Source of the DNA: Spirochaetaceae bacterium
GTDB taxonomy: Bacteria > Spirochaetota > Spirochaetia > Treponematales > Breznakiellaceae
Direction: 5' to 3'
Assembly (NCBI GenBank): GCA_031256815.1
Contig: JAIRPU010000031.1
Span: 1-18,406 of the forward strand
DNA: 18,406 nucleotides
The translations under genes and the position numbers were made by a program. Below the pieces are notes generated by a model, which was not told the DNA's origin, did not search any database, and was given only the letters and a program-made list of their open reading frames with translations. Position 1 is the first letter of the stretch. Every line of letters starts with the position of its first letter. This document shows positions 1 through 6,458 of the stretch, piece by piece.

Positions 1-28
1 TTTTCAATTTTTAAATACAGACAGTTAG

Positions 29-111
29 GCCGGCGTGGTGAAATGGCAGACACGGCAGACTCAAAATCTGCTGAGGGCAACCTCGTGAGAGTTCAAGTCT
101 CTCCGCCGGCA
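29..111 (+). tRNA. tRNA-Leu (anticodon CAA)
   Basis: A class II tRNA cloverleaf can be folded by hand. The 7-bp acceptor stem pairs 29-35 with 104-110. The anticodon stem pairs 55-59 with 67-71 around a loop whose anticodon at 62-64 is CAA, reading UUG leucine codons. A long variable arm (GAGG/CCTC, 73-84) marks it as class II, and the T arm pairs 87-91 with 99-103 around TTCAAGT. The discriminator base is A at 111. CCA is not encoded, so it would be added after transcription. Confidence 0.97.
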
Positions 112-252
112 AAATCAAAATAATCCCGGTGCGCCGCGGAAGCCACCGGCTTAAACCGCGCAGAACTTGGCCGTTTGTTTCCGGCCTTCTCGAAGGCGGA
201 CGCGGCGGTTGCGCCGTTTTACGGACTGCGCAGACCGGTGTCTGGCCGGCGC

Positions 253-281
253 TGGACAAAAATTGATTTGATATGAATAAT
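253..281 (+). promoter_or_regulatory. Candidate promoter for dnaJ
   Basis: TGGACA (253-258), a 17-bp spacer and AATAAT (276-281) each match the sigma-70 consensus at 5 of 6 positions. Transcription would begin close to 288, leaving almost no leader before the ATG at 292. That fits the lack of a visible Shine-Dalgarno sequence, but the match could be chance in this AT-rich patch. The rest of the tRNA-dnaJ gap (112-252) is GC-rich, with small hairpins (126-149, 184-197) lacking T-runs, and no gene is seen in it. Confidence 0.3.
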
Positions 282-291
282 GTAAATGAAT

Positions 292-1413
292 ATGGCAAAA
301 AGGGATTATTATGAAGTACTTGGCGTACAAAAAAATGCGTCCAAGGATGAAATAAAAAAAGCATACAGGAAGCTCGCAGTTCAATATCATCCAGACAGAA
401 ATCCTGGGGACAAAGCCGCCGAAGAAAAGTTTAAAGAGGCAACAGAAGCTTACGAAATTCTATGCGATGACCAGAAAAAGGCCGCTTACGACCAGTTTGG
501 ATTTGCCGGAGTTGAAGGAATGGCTGGTCAGCATGATTTTCGTAATTTTCAGGGTTTTGAAGATATTTTTGGCGGCGGTGATTTTTCTTCGATTTTTGAG
601 AATCTGTTTGGCGGCGCGTTTGGTTTTGGCGGCGGGCACGGGCGTTCACAGCGCGGCGGAGCAAGCCTTCGTTATGATATTGAAATTTCATTTAAAGACG
701 CAATTTACGGCGCTAAAGTTGAAATTCAATATACCCGCAACGAAAGATGCCAAACTTGTAATGGTTCAGGCGCGGCCTCCGGTTCCGGACGCAAAACCTG
801 CGCTACCTGCCATGGAACAGGAGAAGTTCGCCATAGTCAGGGTTTTTTTAGTCTTGCTTCAACCTGTCCTGCCTGCCGCGGAGAAGGCTCAACTATCGAA
901 AAACCATGTCCTGAATGTCATGGTGTGGGTTTGCAAAAAAAACGGCAAAAACTTGCCATTACAATACCGCCCGGAATAGAAAGCGGCGCGCGGCTTTCGC
1001 TGCGCGGACAGGGAGATGCCGGCCCAAATGGCGCGCCTTCCGGCGATTTAATCGTATTTGTTCATGTTCGTTCTCATGAATTTTTTGAACGGCAAGACGG
1101 GAATCTTTACTGCGCTGTTCCTGCGTCAATACCGCAAGCGGCGCTTGGAGCCGAAATAGTTGTTGCCACGCTTGACGGCAAAAAGATAAAACTAAAAATT
1201 CCGGCCGGTACACAAAACGGCAAATTGCTTCGTGTGCGCGGCGAAGGAGTGCCTCTTGGGCGCGGTAAAGGCGACCTTTACATAAAAATAATGGTTAAAA
1301 TTCCAGAAAAACTTTCGCGGCGCGGAAGAGAACTTCTTGAAGAATTTTCAAAAACAGAAGGCGAAAACTCTGAACCTTCATTTATTCCGCTTTCTGAACT
1401 TGCGCGGGATTAG
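292..1413 (+). CDS. dnaJ: Chaperone protein DnaJ (Hsp40)
   Basis: Cytoplasmic co-chaperone that delivers unfolded clients to DnaK and stimulates its ATPase. The 373-aa product is close to the usual family length. An N-terminal J domain (about 1-70) carries HPD at 33-35. A Gly/Phe-rich linker follows (about 70-125). Four CxxCxGxG zinc repeats are visible (CQTCNGSG, CATCHGTG, CPACRGEG, CPECHGVG), then the client-binding C-terminal domains. The start at 292 is chosen because MAKRDYYEVLG aligns with the canonical DnaJ N-terminus; an in-frame ATG two codons earlier (286) is possible. No Shine-Dalgarno sequence is evident. grpE and dnaK are not adjacent; a tRNA gene lies upstream and hisH follows after 63 bp on the same strand. 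Confidence 0.96.
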   Translation: MAKRDYYEVLGVQKNASKDEIKKAYRKLAVQYHPDRNPGDKAAEEKFKEATEAYEILCDDQKKAAYDQFGFAGVEGMAGQHDFRNFQGFEDIFGGGDFSSIFENLFGGAFGFGGGHGRSQRGGASLRYDIEISFKDAIYGAKVEIQYTRNERCQTCNGSGAASGSGRKTCATCHGTGEVRHSQGFFSLASTCPACRGEGSTIEKPCPECHGVGLQKKRQKLAITIPPGIESGARLSLRGQGDAGPNGAPSGDLIVFVHVRSHEFFERQDGNLYCAVPASIPQAALGAEIVVATLDGKKIKLKIPAGTQNGKLLRVRGEGVPLGRGKGDLYIKIMVKIPEKLSRRGRELLEEFSKTEGENSEPSFIPLSELARD

Positions 1414-1476
1414 CGCGGTGTATACAAGCAGAGCGGAAGAGTTTTTCCGGATTATCCGTGTTTTGCCGGAGCCGCT

Positions 1477-2088
1477 ATGACAGGTGTTATTGACTATGGA
1501 GCCGGCAATCTTGGCTCTGTTATGAACGCGCTTGCAAGAGTTGGCGCGCCGGCACGTTTTGTACGCGGCCCGGAAGAATTGGAATCGAAAAACAGCGGTT
1601 TGGATAAAATAATATTTCCGGGAGACGGGCATTTTGGTTCAGCAATGGCGGCGCTTGCGCAGAGCGGCTATGACACGGCTATAAAACACTGGATTTCGCT
1701 TGAAAAACCATTTTTGGGGATTTGCATAGGCTTGCAGCTCCTGTTTGAAAGCTCAGAGGAAGCTCCCGGTGTTGCCGGACTTGGCGTGCTTACGGGAGGC
1801 GCACGGCTTTTTAAGGCAAAAAAAGTGCCGCAGATAGGCTGGAACAGAACCCGTATCGATGTAAAAAATCCTTTTTTTTCCGGTTTGGAAGAAAATCCAT
1901 TTTTCTATTACATTCATTCTTATTACGTTGTACCAAAAAACCGGCAGGAAATAGCGGCAAGCGCGGACTATGACGTTGAATTCTGCGCGGCTGTAAAATG
2001 CGGCTCTGTGTTTGCCGTTCAATTTCATCCTGAAAAATCAGGGGACGCCGGACTTGCGCTTCTTAAAAACTGGACTGACTTTCATTAA
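1477..2088 (+). CDS. hisH: Imidazole glycerol phosphate synthase, glutaminase subunit HisH
   Basis: Class I glutamine amidotransferase that hydrolyses glutamine and channels ammonia to HisF in histidine biosynthesis. The 203-aa protein has the family length. Seen directly: the N-terminal strand VIDYGAGNLGSV, the nucleophile region GICIGLQL with Cys83, and FHPEKS with His184 and Glu186 completing the triad. The oxyanion-strand region reads PGDGHFGSA where PGVGAFG is more usual. GGAG precedes the ATG by 5 nt. The synthase partner hisF, normally next door, is absent: the following gene is on the opposite strand and ends 3 bp away. The other his genes may lie elsewhere. Confidence 0.93.
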   Translation: MTGVIDYGAGNLGSVMNALARVGAPARFVRGPEELESKNSGLDKIIFPGDGHFGSAMAALAQSGYDTAIKHWISLEKPFLGICIGLQLLFESSEEAPGVAGLGVLTGGARLFKAKKVPQIGWNRTRIDVKNPFFSGLEENPFFYYIHSYYVVPKNRQEIAASADYDVEFCAAVKCGSVFAVQFHPEKSGDAGLALLKNWTDFH

Positions 2089-2091
2089 AAA

Positions 2092-2883
2092 TCAGCGTGA
2101 GGCTGTAATTTTTTGCGTTTGGCGTGAGCTGCGTAAAGTTCCGGCTAAACTGCGTCCTTCGCCGCTTAAAATATCTTTTAGTTCATTCCAGCCAAGCTCA
2201 ACTTCTATAATGCCAAAATACCCCGGAGCTATGCTGTATGATGTCCAGGCAAAACCGAGCCCCTGCGGAGTAACAAAAAAGTTTTCGGAAGGAACATAAA
2301 CTCCATTTATTTCCGAATTTGAATTTTTGTATTTTAGCTTTACGGCATCTATAAGGGCGCGGCGAAGTTCCGCATGGTTCTTTTGCGGAATGATATTTTC
2401 AAGATGCAGCTGCCGGTTGCTTTTTATATTGAATACAAAGTATTCTTTTTCGTTTTCCGGATGCGCTCCGCCTGAAAAAATGAATCTTTTACGCTCCATA
2501 ACAACAATATCCCCGTAAGATCTTGCGCTGTAAGATTCAACGTATTCCCAGTTTAATCCGGCGCTTTCAACAATAGTTTCGCCAACCGGTTTTGCGTCAA
2601 AATATTTGTTTTTAACATTGTTAAAACTCTTGCCGGCATAATCAGCGCAATCAAGGCCATTGTATAGAGATTTTGCAAAAAGCGTGTTTTGTTCGATGGT
2701 TGAAGGCCGGGGCAGCACGGCTTCAAACTTCAATTTGGGGCTGCGGCTGCCCAGTTCAGGATACATAAGCACGGTATGCTTAATTTTTAGCATTTTAAAC
2801 CCGTCTGTTCTGGAAAAAACAGCGCAGGAAGCGGTATTTATGATAATTATTGATATAAATATGAGTATTTTAATTTTTGGCAT
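2092..2883 (-). CDS. Putative lipoprotein with DUF3298 (RsiV/PdaC-like) domain
   Basis: A 263-aa exported protein. Residues 1-20 form a signal peptide with a hydrophobic Ile-rich core ending in NTASC, a relaxed spirochaete-style lipobox with Cys20 as likely lipidated residue. The C-terminal half matches the DUF3298 pattern: FSGGAHPENEKEYFVFNI, then a region like the family's 'L.D+F' segment, then TPQGLGFAWTSYSIAPGYFG and WNELKDIL. DUF3298 occurs in the extracytoplasmic parts of RsiV-type anti-sigma factors and PdaC-like envelope proteins; its biochemical role here is unknown. No clear Shine-Dalgarno site precedes the ATG. The gene converges on hisH with a 3-bp gap and no terminator between them, and diverges from the SPOR gene. 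Family call is from memory of the motif. Confidence 0.75.
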   Translation of the reverse strand: MPKIKILIFISIIIINTASCAVFSRTDGFKMLKIKHTVLMYPELGSRSPKLKFEAVLPRPSTIEQNTLFAKSLYNGLDCADYAGKSFNNVKNKYFDAKPVGETIVESAGLNWEYVESYSARSYGDIVVMERKRFIFSGGAHPENEKEYFVFNIKSNRQLHLENIIPQKNHAELRRALIDAVKLKYKNSNSEINGVYVPSENFFVTPQGLGFAWTSYSIAPGYFGIIEVELGWNELKDILSGEGRSLAGTLRSSRQTQKITASR

Positions 2884-2990
2884 GGTATAGATTTTAATAA
2901 AATCCTGTTTAATTTTCTATAAACTTAAAAATTTAACTCATATTTTAAAGCTAAAATGCCGATAATCGGGTAGGAGACTGGTTTAGAATT
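2884..2990. promoter_or_regulatory. Divergent AT-rich intergenic region
   Basis: A 107-bp AT-rich gap between two divergently transcribed genes must hold promoters for both, or at least for the SPOR gene. TATAAA occurs at 2918-2923 and TAAAAT at 2952-2957 on the + strand, but neither has a convincing -35 partner at 16-18 bp. AGGAGA at 2972-2977 is the only Shine-Dalgarno-like sequence for the SPOR gene; it lies 13 nt from the ATG, which is longer than usual, and there is no closer in-frame start. Confidence 0.35.
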
Positions 2991-3962
2991 ATGGAAAAGA
3001 AAAAGTTATTGTTAGTCTCGGTTTCTGTGGGACTTTTTTTGATAATTGTTATAGGCGTTTCAATATTGGCATTTTCGCCAAAAGGTTATTCGGCATTTGA
3101 ATCTGTCCGCGTTCAGGCAGCGGAAAACGATTCCGGCGCGATTCGTGTTGCTTCTCCGGAACAAATATCCGAAACTCCGCCGCCTGTTCCTTCAATTTCT
3201 TCCGGACAAATACCGCAAATAAATGAAGTGCCGCCGCCTGCGCCGGTAAGCGCCGAAAGTCAAACTCCGCAAGCGCCGCAAAAAGAAAATGTTATATATA
3301 TAAACGGCGAAAATGCTGAAAATGCCGTTAAAGTAGAACGTTTGGTTGACGGTAATACACGCACCTATATAACTTTTCCAAACGCAAGCGCGCCGCAGAT
3401 AACGCAAACTCAATCACAAACGCAATCACAAGTTGCGCCGCCTGTGCCGGTAACAGCGCAGGCTACCGCCGCGGTTGAAGTGCGCACATTGCCGGGCGGA
3501 CAGGTGCAGCAAGTTACACAAAGCTCAGTTCCAAACGGCGCTTCGCAAAATGGAGTTAGAGAAGTTCAAACAACAGCGGCGCCGGCGGTAAAGCAAAGCG
3601 CTGTTTCGCAAAGCGGCGCTAAAGAAGTCCGGACAACGGCTCCTCCGCTTGCTGTTGCAAAAAAACCTGTTGTAAAAGCCAAAAGCGCACCGGCCGTTTC
3701 TTCGGGAAAAGCAACGCCACGGCGCAGCGATTATTGGGTGCAAACCGGCTCTTTTACAACAAAAAGCCGTGCGGACGAGGCTTCAGGATTCCTTGCCTTA
3801 AAAGGTATAACTTCAATAGTTCAGGATACAAATGTTCAGGGCAAAGTGTTTTACCGCGTACGTGTTGGCCCTTACACCACACAAAACGAGGCAAACTACT
3901 GGCTTGCGCTGGTAAAAACAATTGACGGTATGGAAAACAGCCTTGTGTGGAAGGCCAATTAG
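2991..3962 (+). CDS. SPOR-domain membrane protein, probable division-associated
   Basis: A 323-aa protein with a bitopic layout. A short basic N-terminus (MEKKK) is followed by one membrane segment (about 5-28). A long Pro/Gln/Ala/Val-rich periplasmic linker (about 30-245) contains imperfect repeats such as REVQTTAAP / KEVRTTAPP. A C-terminal SPOR domain starts near residue 247 (DYWVQTGSFTTKSRADE ... YRVRVGPYTTQNEA). SPOR domains bind denuded glycan strands at division septa, so the protein probably works at the septum, in keeping with ftsZ 1.2 kb away. It resembles the FtsN/DedD class in layout but is not assigned to either. Its stop is 3 bp from the rseP stop on the other strand, with no visible terminator between. 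Confidence 0.88.
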   Translation: MEKKKLLLVSVSVGLFLIIVIGVSILAFSPKGYSAFESVRVQAAENDSGAIRVASPEQISETPPPVPSISSGQIPQINEVPPPAPVSAESQTPQAPQKENVIYINGENAENAVKVERLVDGNTRTYITFPNASAPQITQTQSQTQSQVAPPVPVTAQATAAVEVRTLPGGQVQQVTQSSVPNGASQNGVREVQTTAAPAVKQSAVSQSGAKEVRTTAPPLAVAKKPVVKAKSAPAVSSGKATPRRSDYWVQTGSFTTKSRADEASGFLALKGITSIVQDTNVQGKVFYRVRVGPYTTQNEANYWLALVKTIDGMENSLVWKAN

Positions 3963-3965
3963 CCG

Positions 3966-5111
3966 TTATTTACCGGCAAAAAACATTATATCGCCGGTAA
4001 GCGCCAAAACCATAAGTCCTGCAATAACAAGCGCTCCGGCAGTTTGGAATGCCGAATAAACTTTTGGGTGCATTGGCCTGCGGATAATTTGTTCCACAAT
4101 AAACAGAATAATTGTTCCACCGTCGAGTACGGGCAGCGGCAGCAGGTTTGTTACGCCTAAAGCAATCGAAATAAGCGCTAAAATCATGGCAAACTGCCTT
4201 AGGCCGTCAAATATGCTTTGCGAAAATGCTTCGGCAGCAACCTCTCCTGCCATCCATGTTATCCGCGCAGGGCCAGATACGGACTGCGTTAAATCTATTC
4301 CCCTAAAAAGAAGCCGCAGGCCTCTTAGTGTGGAATCCAGCATCCAAAACGCCTCTTGCGAGCCTTTTGCAATTGCTCCAAAAATTGAATAATTTGGCGT
4401 TTTATAATGAATAAGCTCCCCGCCAGGACGAACGCCGATAAAACCGGCTCCGTTTTCTTTTTTTAGCTCCGGTTCAACAATGAATAAAAGCGGCTCTTTT
4501 TCTCCGCCGCGTTCTATTTCAAAACGAAGTTTTTTTTCCGCGCTTACAGTAACAATCCGCTGAATATCAAAAAAAGTTTCAACCGGTTTTTCGTCTATTG
4601 ATAAAATCCGGTCGCCTGTAATAAGTCCTGATTTTTCCGCCGGAAAAATTCTTTCTGTACCGCCGTCAGTTTCTTTTGCAAGCGCAATGCGGGTATCCAT
4701 GGCTTCGTATTCAAAACCGATTCCCCATACAACGGAAAAAACAAGTATCGCAAAAATTATGTTAAACAAAGGGCCGGAAAAGGCGGTTATAATCCGCCGC
4801 CAGGGCGCGCTGGAAAACCATGTGCCGGATATAGGCGGCGCTCCCTCTTTATAACGCTTCCATGCTTCTTCATAAGAATTATCGCCTGACATTTTGCAGT
4901 AACCGCCCACAGGGAATATGCCAAGCCGGTATTCAACATCGCCAATCTTTTTTTTAATAACAGGCTTGCCCCAACCCAAAGAAAACGCTTCAACATTTAT
5001 ACCCATAGCGCGGGCGGCAAGAAAATGCCCAAGCTCATGTACAAAAACAACAATTCCAAGGCCGGCAAGGCCGGCAAGAATTTTTAAGATTACAAACAAT
5101 GTTTCCTGCAT
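3966..5111 (-). CDS. rseP: Site-2 intramembrane zinc metalloprotease RseP
   Basis: Cuts transmembrane anti-sigma factors or signal-peptide remnants within the inner membrane (known for the S2P/RseP family). The 381-aa sequence shows the zinc motif HELGH at 25-29 in the first membrane helix, a second membrane segment near 110-130, one PDZ domain (about 155-230, with SGLITGDRILSIDEKPV), and the third zinc-ligand region NLLPLPVLDGG with Asp near 330, then a final hydrophobic helix. E. coli RseP has two PDZ domains; here one is apparent. The ATG lies 2 bp after the ftsZ stop, so the two are almost certainly co-transcribed. A poor Shine-Dalgarno sequence (CCGGAT) suggests coupling to ftsZ translation. 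Confidence 0.93.
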   Translation of the reverse strand: MQETLFVILKILAGLAGLGIVVFVHELGHFLAARAMGINVEAFSLGWGKPVIKKKIGDVEYRLGIFPVGGYCKMSGDNSYEEAWKRYKEGAPPISGTWFSSAPWRRIITAFSGPLFNIIFAILVFSVVWGIGFEYEAMDTRIALAKETDGGTERIFPAEKSGLITGDRILSIDEKPVETFFDIQRIVTVSAEKKLRFEIERGGEKEPLLFIVEPELKKENGAGFIGVRPGGELIHYKTPNYSIFGAIAKGSQEAFWMLDSTLRGLRLLFRGIDLTQSVSGPARITWMAGEVAAEAFSQSIFDGLRQFAMILALISIALGVTNLLPLPVLDGGTIILFIVEQIIRRPMHPKVYSAFQTAGALVIAGLMVLALTGDIMFFAGK

Positions 5112-5113
5112 AT

Positions 5114-6313
5114 TTATCCGGCTTGTTTACGGCGTGCAATTTCATCAACAAGCTGATACTGTCCTTTTTGACGCAAATATGGCGGGATTTCAAGATAATC
5201 GCCTGAGTCTTCTACATTTGTTTTTTGCGGCTGACCTGTAATTTTATCAAATTCGGATGTCGTAAAAAGAAAATTGCTCCGTTCCTGCCTTTTCTTTTTT
5301 TCTGTTTCTTCAACCTGTTTTTCTTCAATCGAAAGCGTTATTTTACTCTTAAAACCGGTAGCTATTACAGTAACCATAATGCGGTCGTCAAGTGAATTGT
5401 CGATAATCCAGCCTGATTTTATCATGGCGTCTTCGCTTACTTTTTCTGTAATAATTTTTACAACTTCTTCAAACTCGGGAAGGGAAAAACTTTCACTCGC
5501 TGTAATATTTACAAGCACATGAGTCGCGCCGTTTATTGATGATTCTTCCAGCATGGGGTTGCTAAGCGCGTCTGCCGCGGCAGATGCGGCGCGGTTTTCA
5601 CCGGAACCGGTACCAATGCCCATAAGCGCGTCTCCGCGGCCGGACATAAATTCGCGCACATCGGCAAAGTCAATATTTATTTCGCCTTCGCGTGTAATAA
5701 GGTCAGAAATCCCCTGCACACCCTGACGCAGGACATCATCCGCTTTTTTAAATGCGTCCTTCATTCCAAGATGCCTGTCGCATAGTTTTAGCAAATGTTG
5801 ATTGGGAATTACAATGAGCGTGTCCACCGACTCGCGCATTTTGATTATGCCCTCTTCGGCGAGCCGCATTTTCTGCCTGCCTTCAAAATCAAACGGTTTT
5901 GTAACAACGCCAACAGTTAAAGCTCCGTTTTCTCTGGCAAGCTGCGCTATAACCGGCGCGGAACCTGTGCCTGTGCCGCCGCCCATACCTGTTGTTACAA
6001 AAACCATATCCGCGCCGCACAGCGAATTTTTTATTATTTCACGGTCTTCGGCGGCGGCATTTTCGCCAATTTCCGGCCTGCCGCCGGCGCCCAAACCGCG
6101 CGTTAATTTTTGTCCAATAGGAAGCCTGTTATCCGATTTACAACGGTTTAACGCCTGTAAATCGGTATTTACCGCGATGAACCTTACATTTCCAACGCCG
6201 CACTCTATCATGCGGTTTACCGCGTTGCAGCCACCCCCGCCCGTTCCGATAACTTTAATTACCGTTGGGCATGGCCCGGGGACCTGCTCTTCTACAACTC
6301 CAAGAATATTCAC
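5114..6313 (-). CDS. ftsZ: Cell division protein FtsZ
   Basis: Tubulin-like GTPase that polymerises into the division ring at midcell. In the 399-aa form chosen here the N-terminal GTGGGGCNAVNRM lies at 23-35, the tubulin signature GGGTGTGSAP at 111-120, and NIDFADVREFM forms the catalytic T7-loop region. The extreme C-terminus carries LEIPPYLRQ, the conserved peptide that docks FtsA or other anchors. The GTG at 6313 is preferred over an in-frame TTG at 6340: GGGAGGG lies 4 nt upstream of the GTG, and a strong promoter just upstream would place the transcription start downstream of that TTG. ftsA, commonly adjacent, is absent; upstream on the same strand is a TonB-receptor gene. rseP follows after 2 bp. 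Confidence 0.96.
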   Translation of the reverse strand: MNILGVVEEQVPGPCPTVIKVIGTGGGGCNAVNRMIECGVGNVRFIAVNTDLQALNRCKSDNRLPIGQKLTRGLGAGGRPEIGENAAAEDREIIKNSLCGADMVFVTTGMGGGTGTGSAPVIAQLARENGALTVGVVTKPFDFEGRQKMRLAEEGIIKMRESVDTLIVIPNQHLLKLCDRHLGMKDAFKKADDVLRQGVQGISDLITREGEINIDFADVREFMSGRGDALMGIGTGSGENRAASAAADALSNPMLEESSINGATHVLVNITASESFSLPEFEEVVKIITEKVSEDAMIKSGWIIDNSLDDRIMVTVIATGFKSKITLSIEEKQVEETEKKKRQERSNFLFTTSEFDKITGQPQKTNVEDSGDYLEIPPYLRQKGQYQLVDEIARRKQAG

Positions 6314-6317
6314 AATT

Positions 6318-6324
6318 CCCTCCC
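6318..6324 (-). promoter_or_regulatory. Ribosome binding site deciding the ftsZ start
   Basis: GGGAGGG on the minus strand sits 4 nt before the GTG at 6313-6311. No equivalent site precedes the upstream in-frame TTG at 6340, so translation most likely begins at the GTG. Confidence 0.75.
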
Positions 6325-6340
6325 AAGTATTGCGCTTCAA

Positions 6341-6369
6341 TTTGTATTACATTTGCCTATAAATGTCAA
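6341..6369 (-). promoter_or_regulatory. ftsZ-rseP promoter
   Basis: On the minus strand a perfect -35 TTGACA (6369-6364) is followed by a 17-bp spacer and TACAAA (6346-6341; 4 of 6 match to TATAAT). Transcription would start near 6334 and give a leader of about 20 nt containing the GGGAGGG site. This uncouples ftsZ-rseP from the TonB-receptor genes upstream. No convincing intrinsic terminator separates them in 6370-6458, so read-through from the receptor operon is also possible. Confidence 0.7.
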
Positions 6370-6458
6370 GTGCCCTGTACATATAAAAATCATAAAATTC
6401 AATCAATTCCGTGCAGCTTTATGCGAGTATAAAATTCATTACAGCTGCAGGCGGCGTT

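Noticed and set aside
11..390. Minus-strand open frames across the tRNA and the dnaJ start
   Set aside because: They overlap a clear tRNA and the DnaJ J domain and resemble no protein family.
6314..6340. TTG at 6340 as the ftsZ start
   Set aside because: It lies upstream of the transcription start predicted from the TTGACA promoter and has no Shine-Dalgarno sequence, while GGGAGGG sits just before the GTG at 6313.
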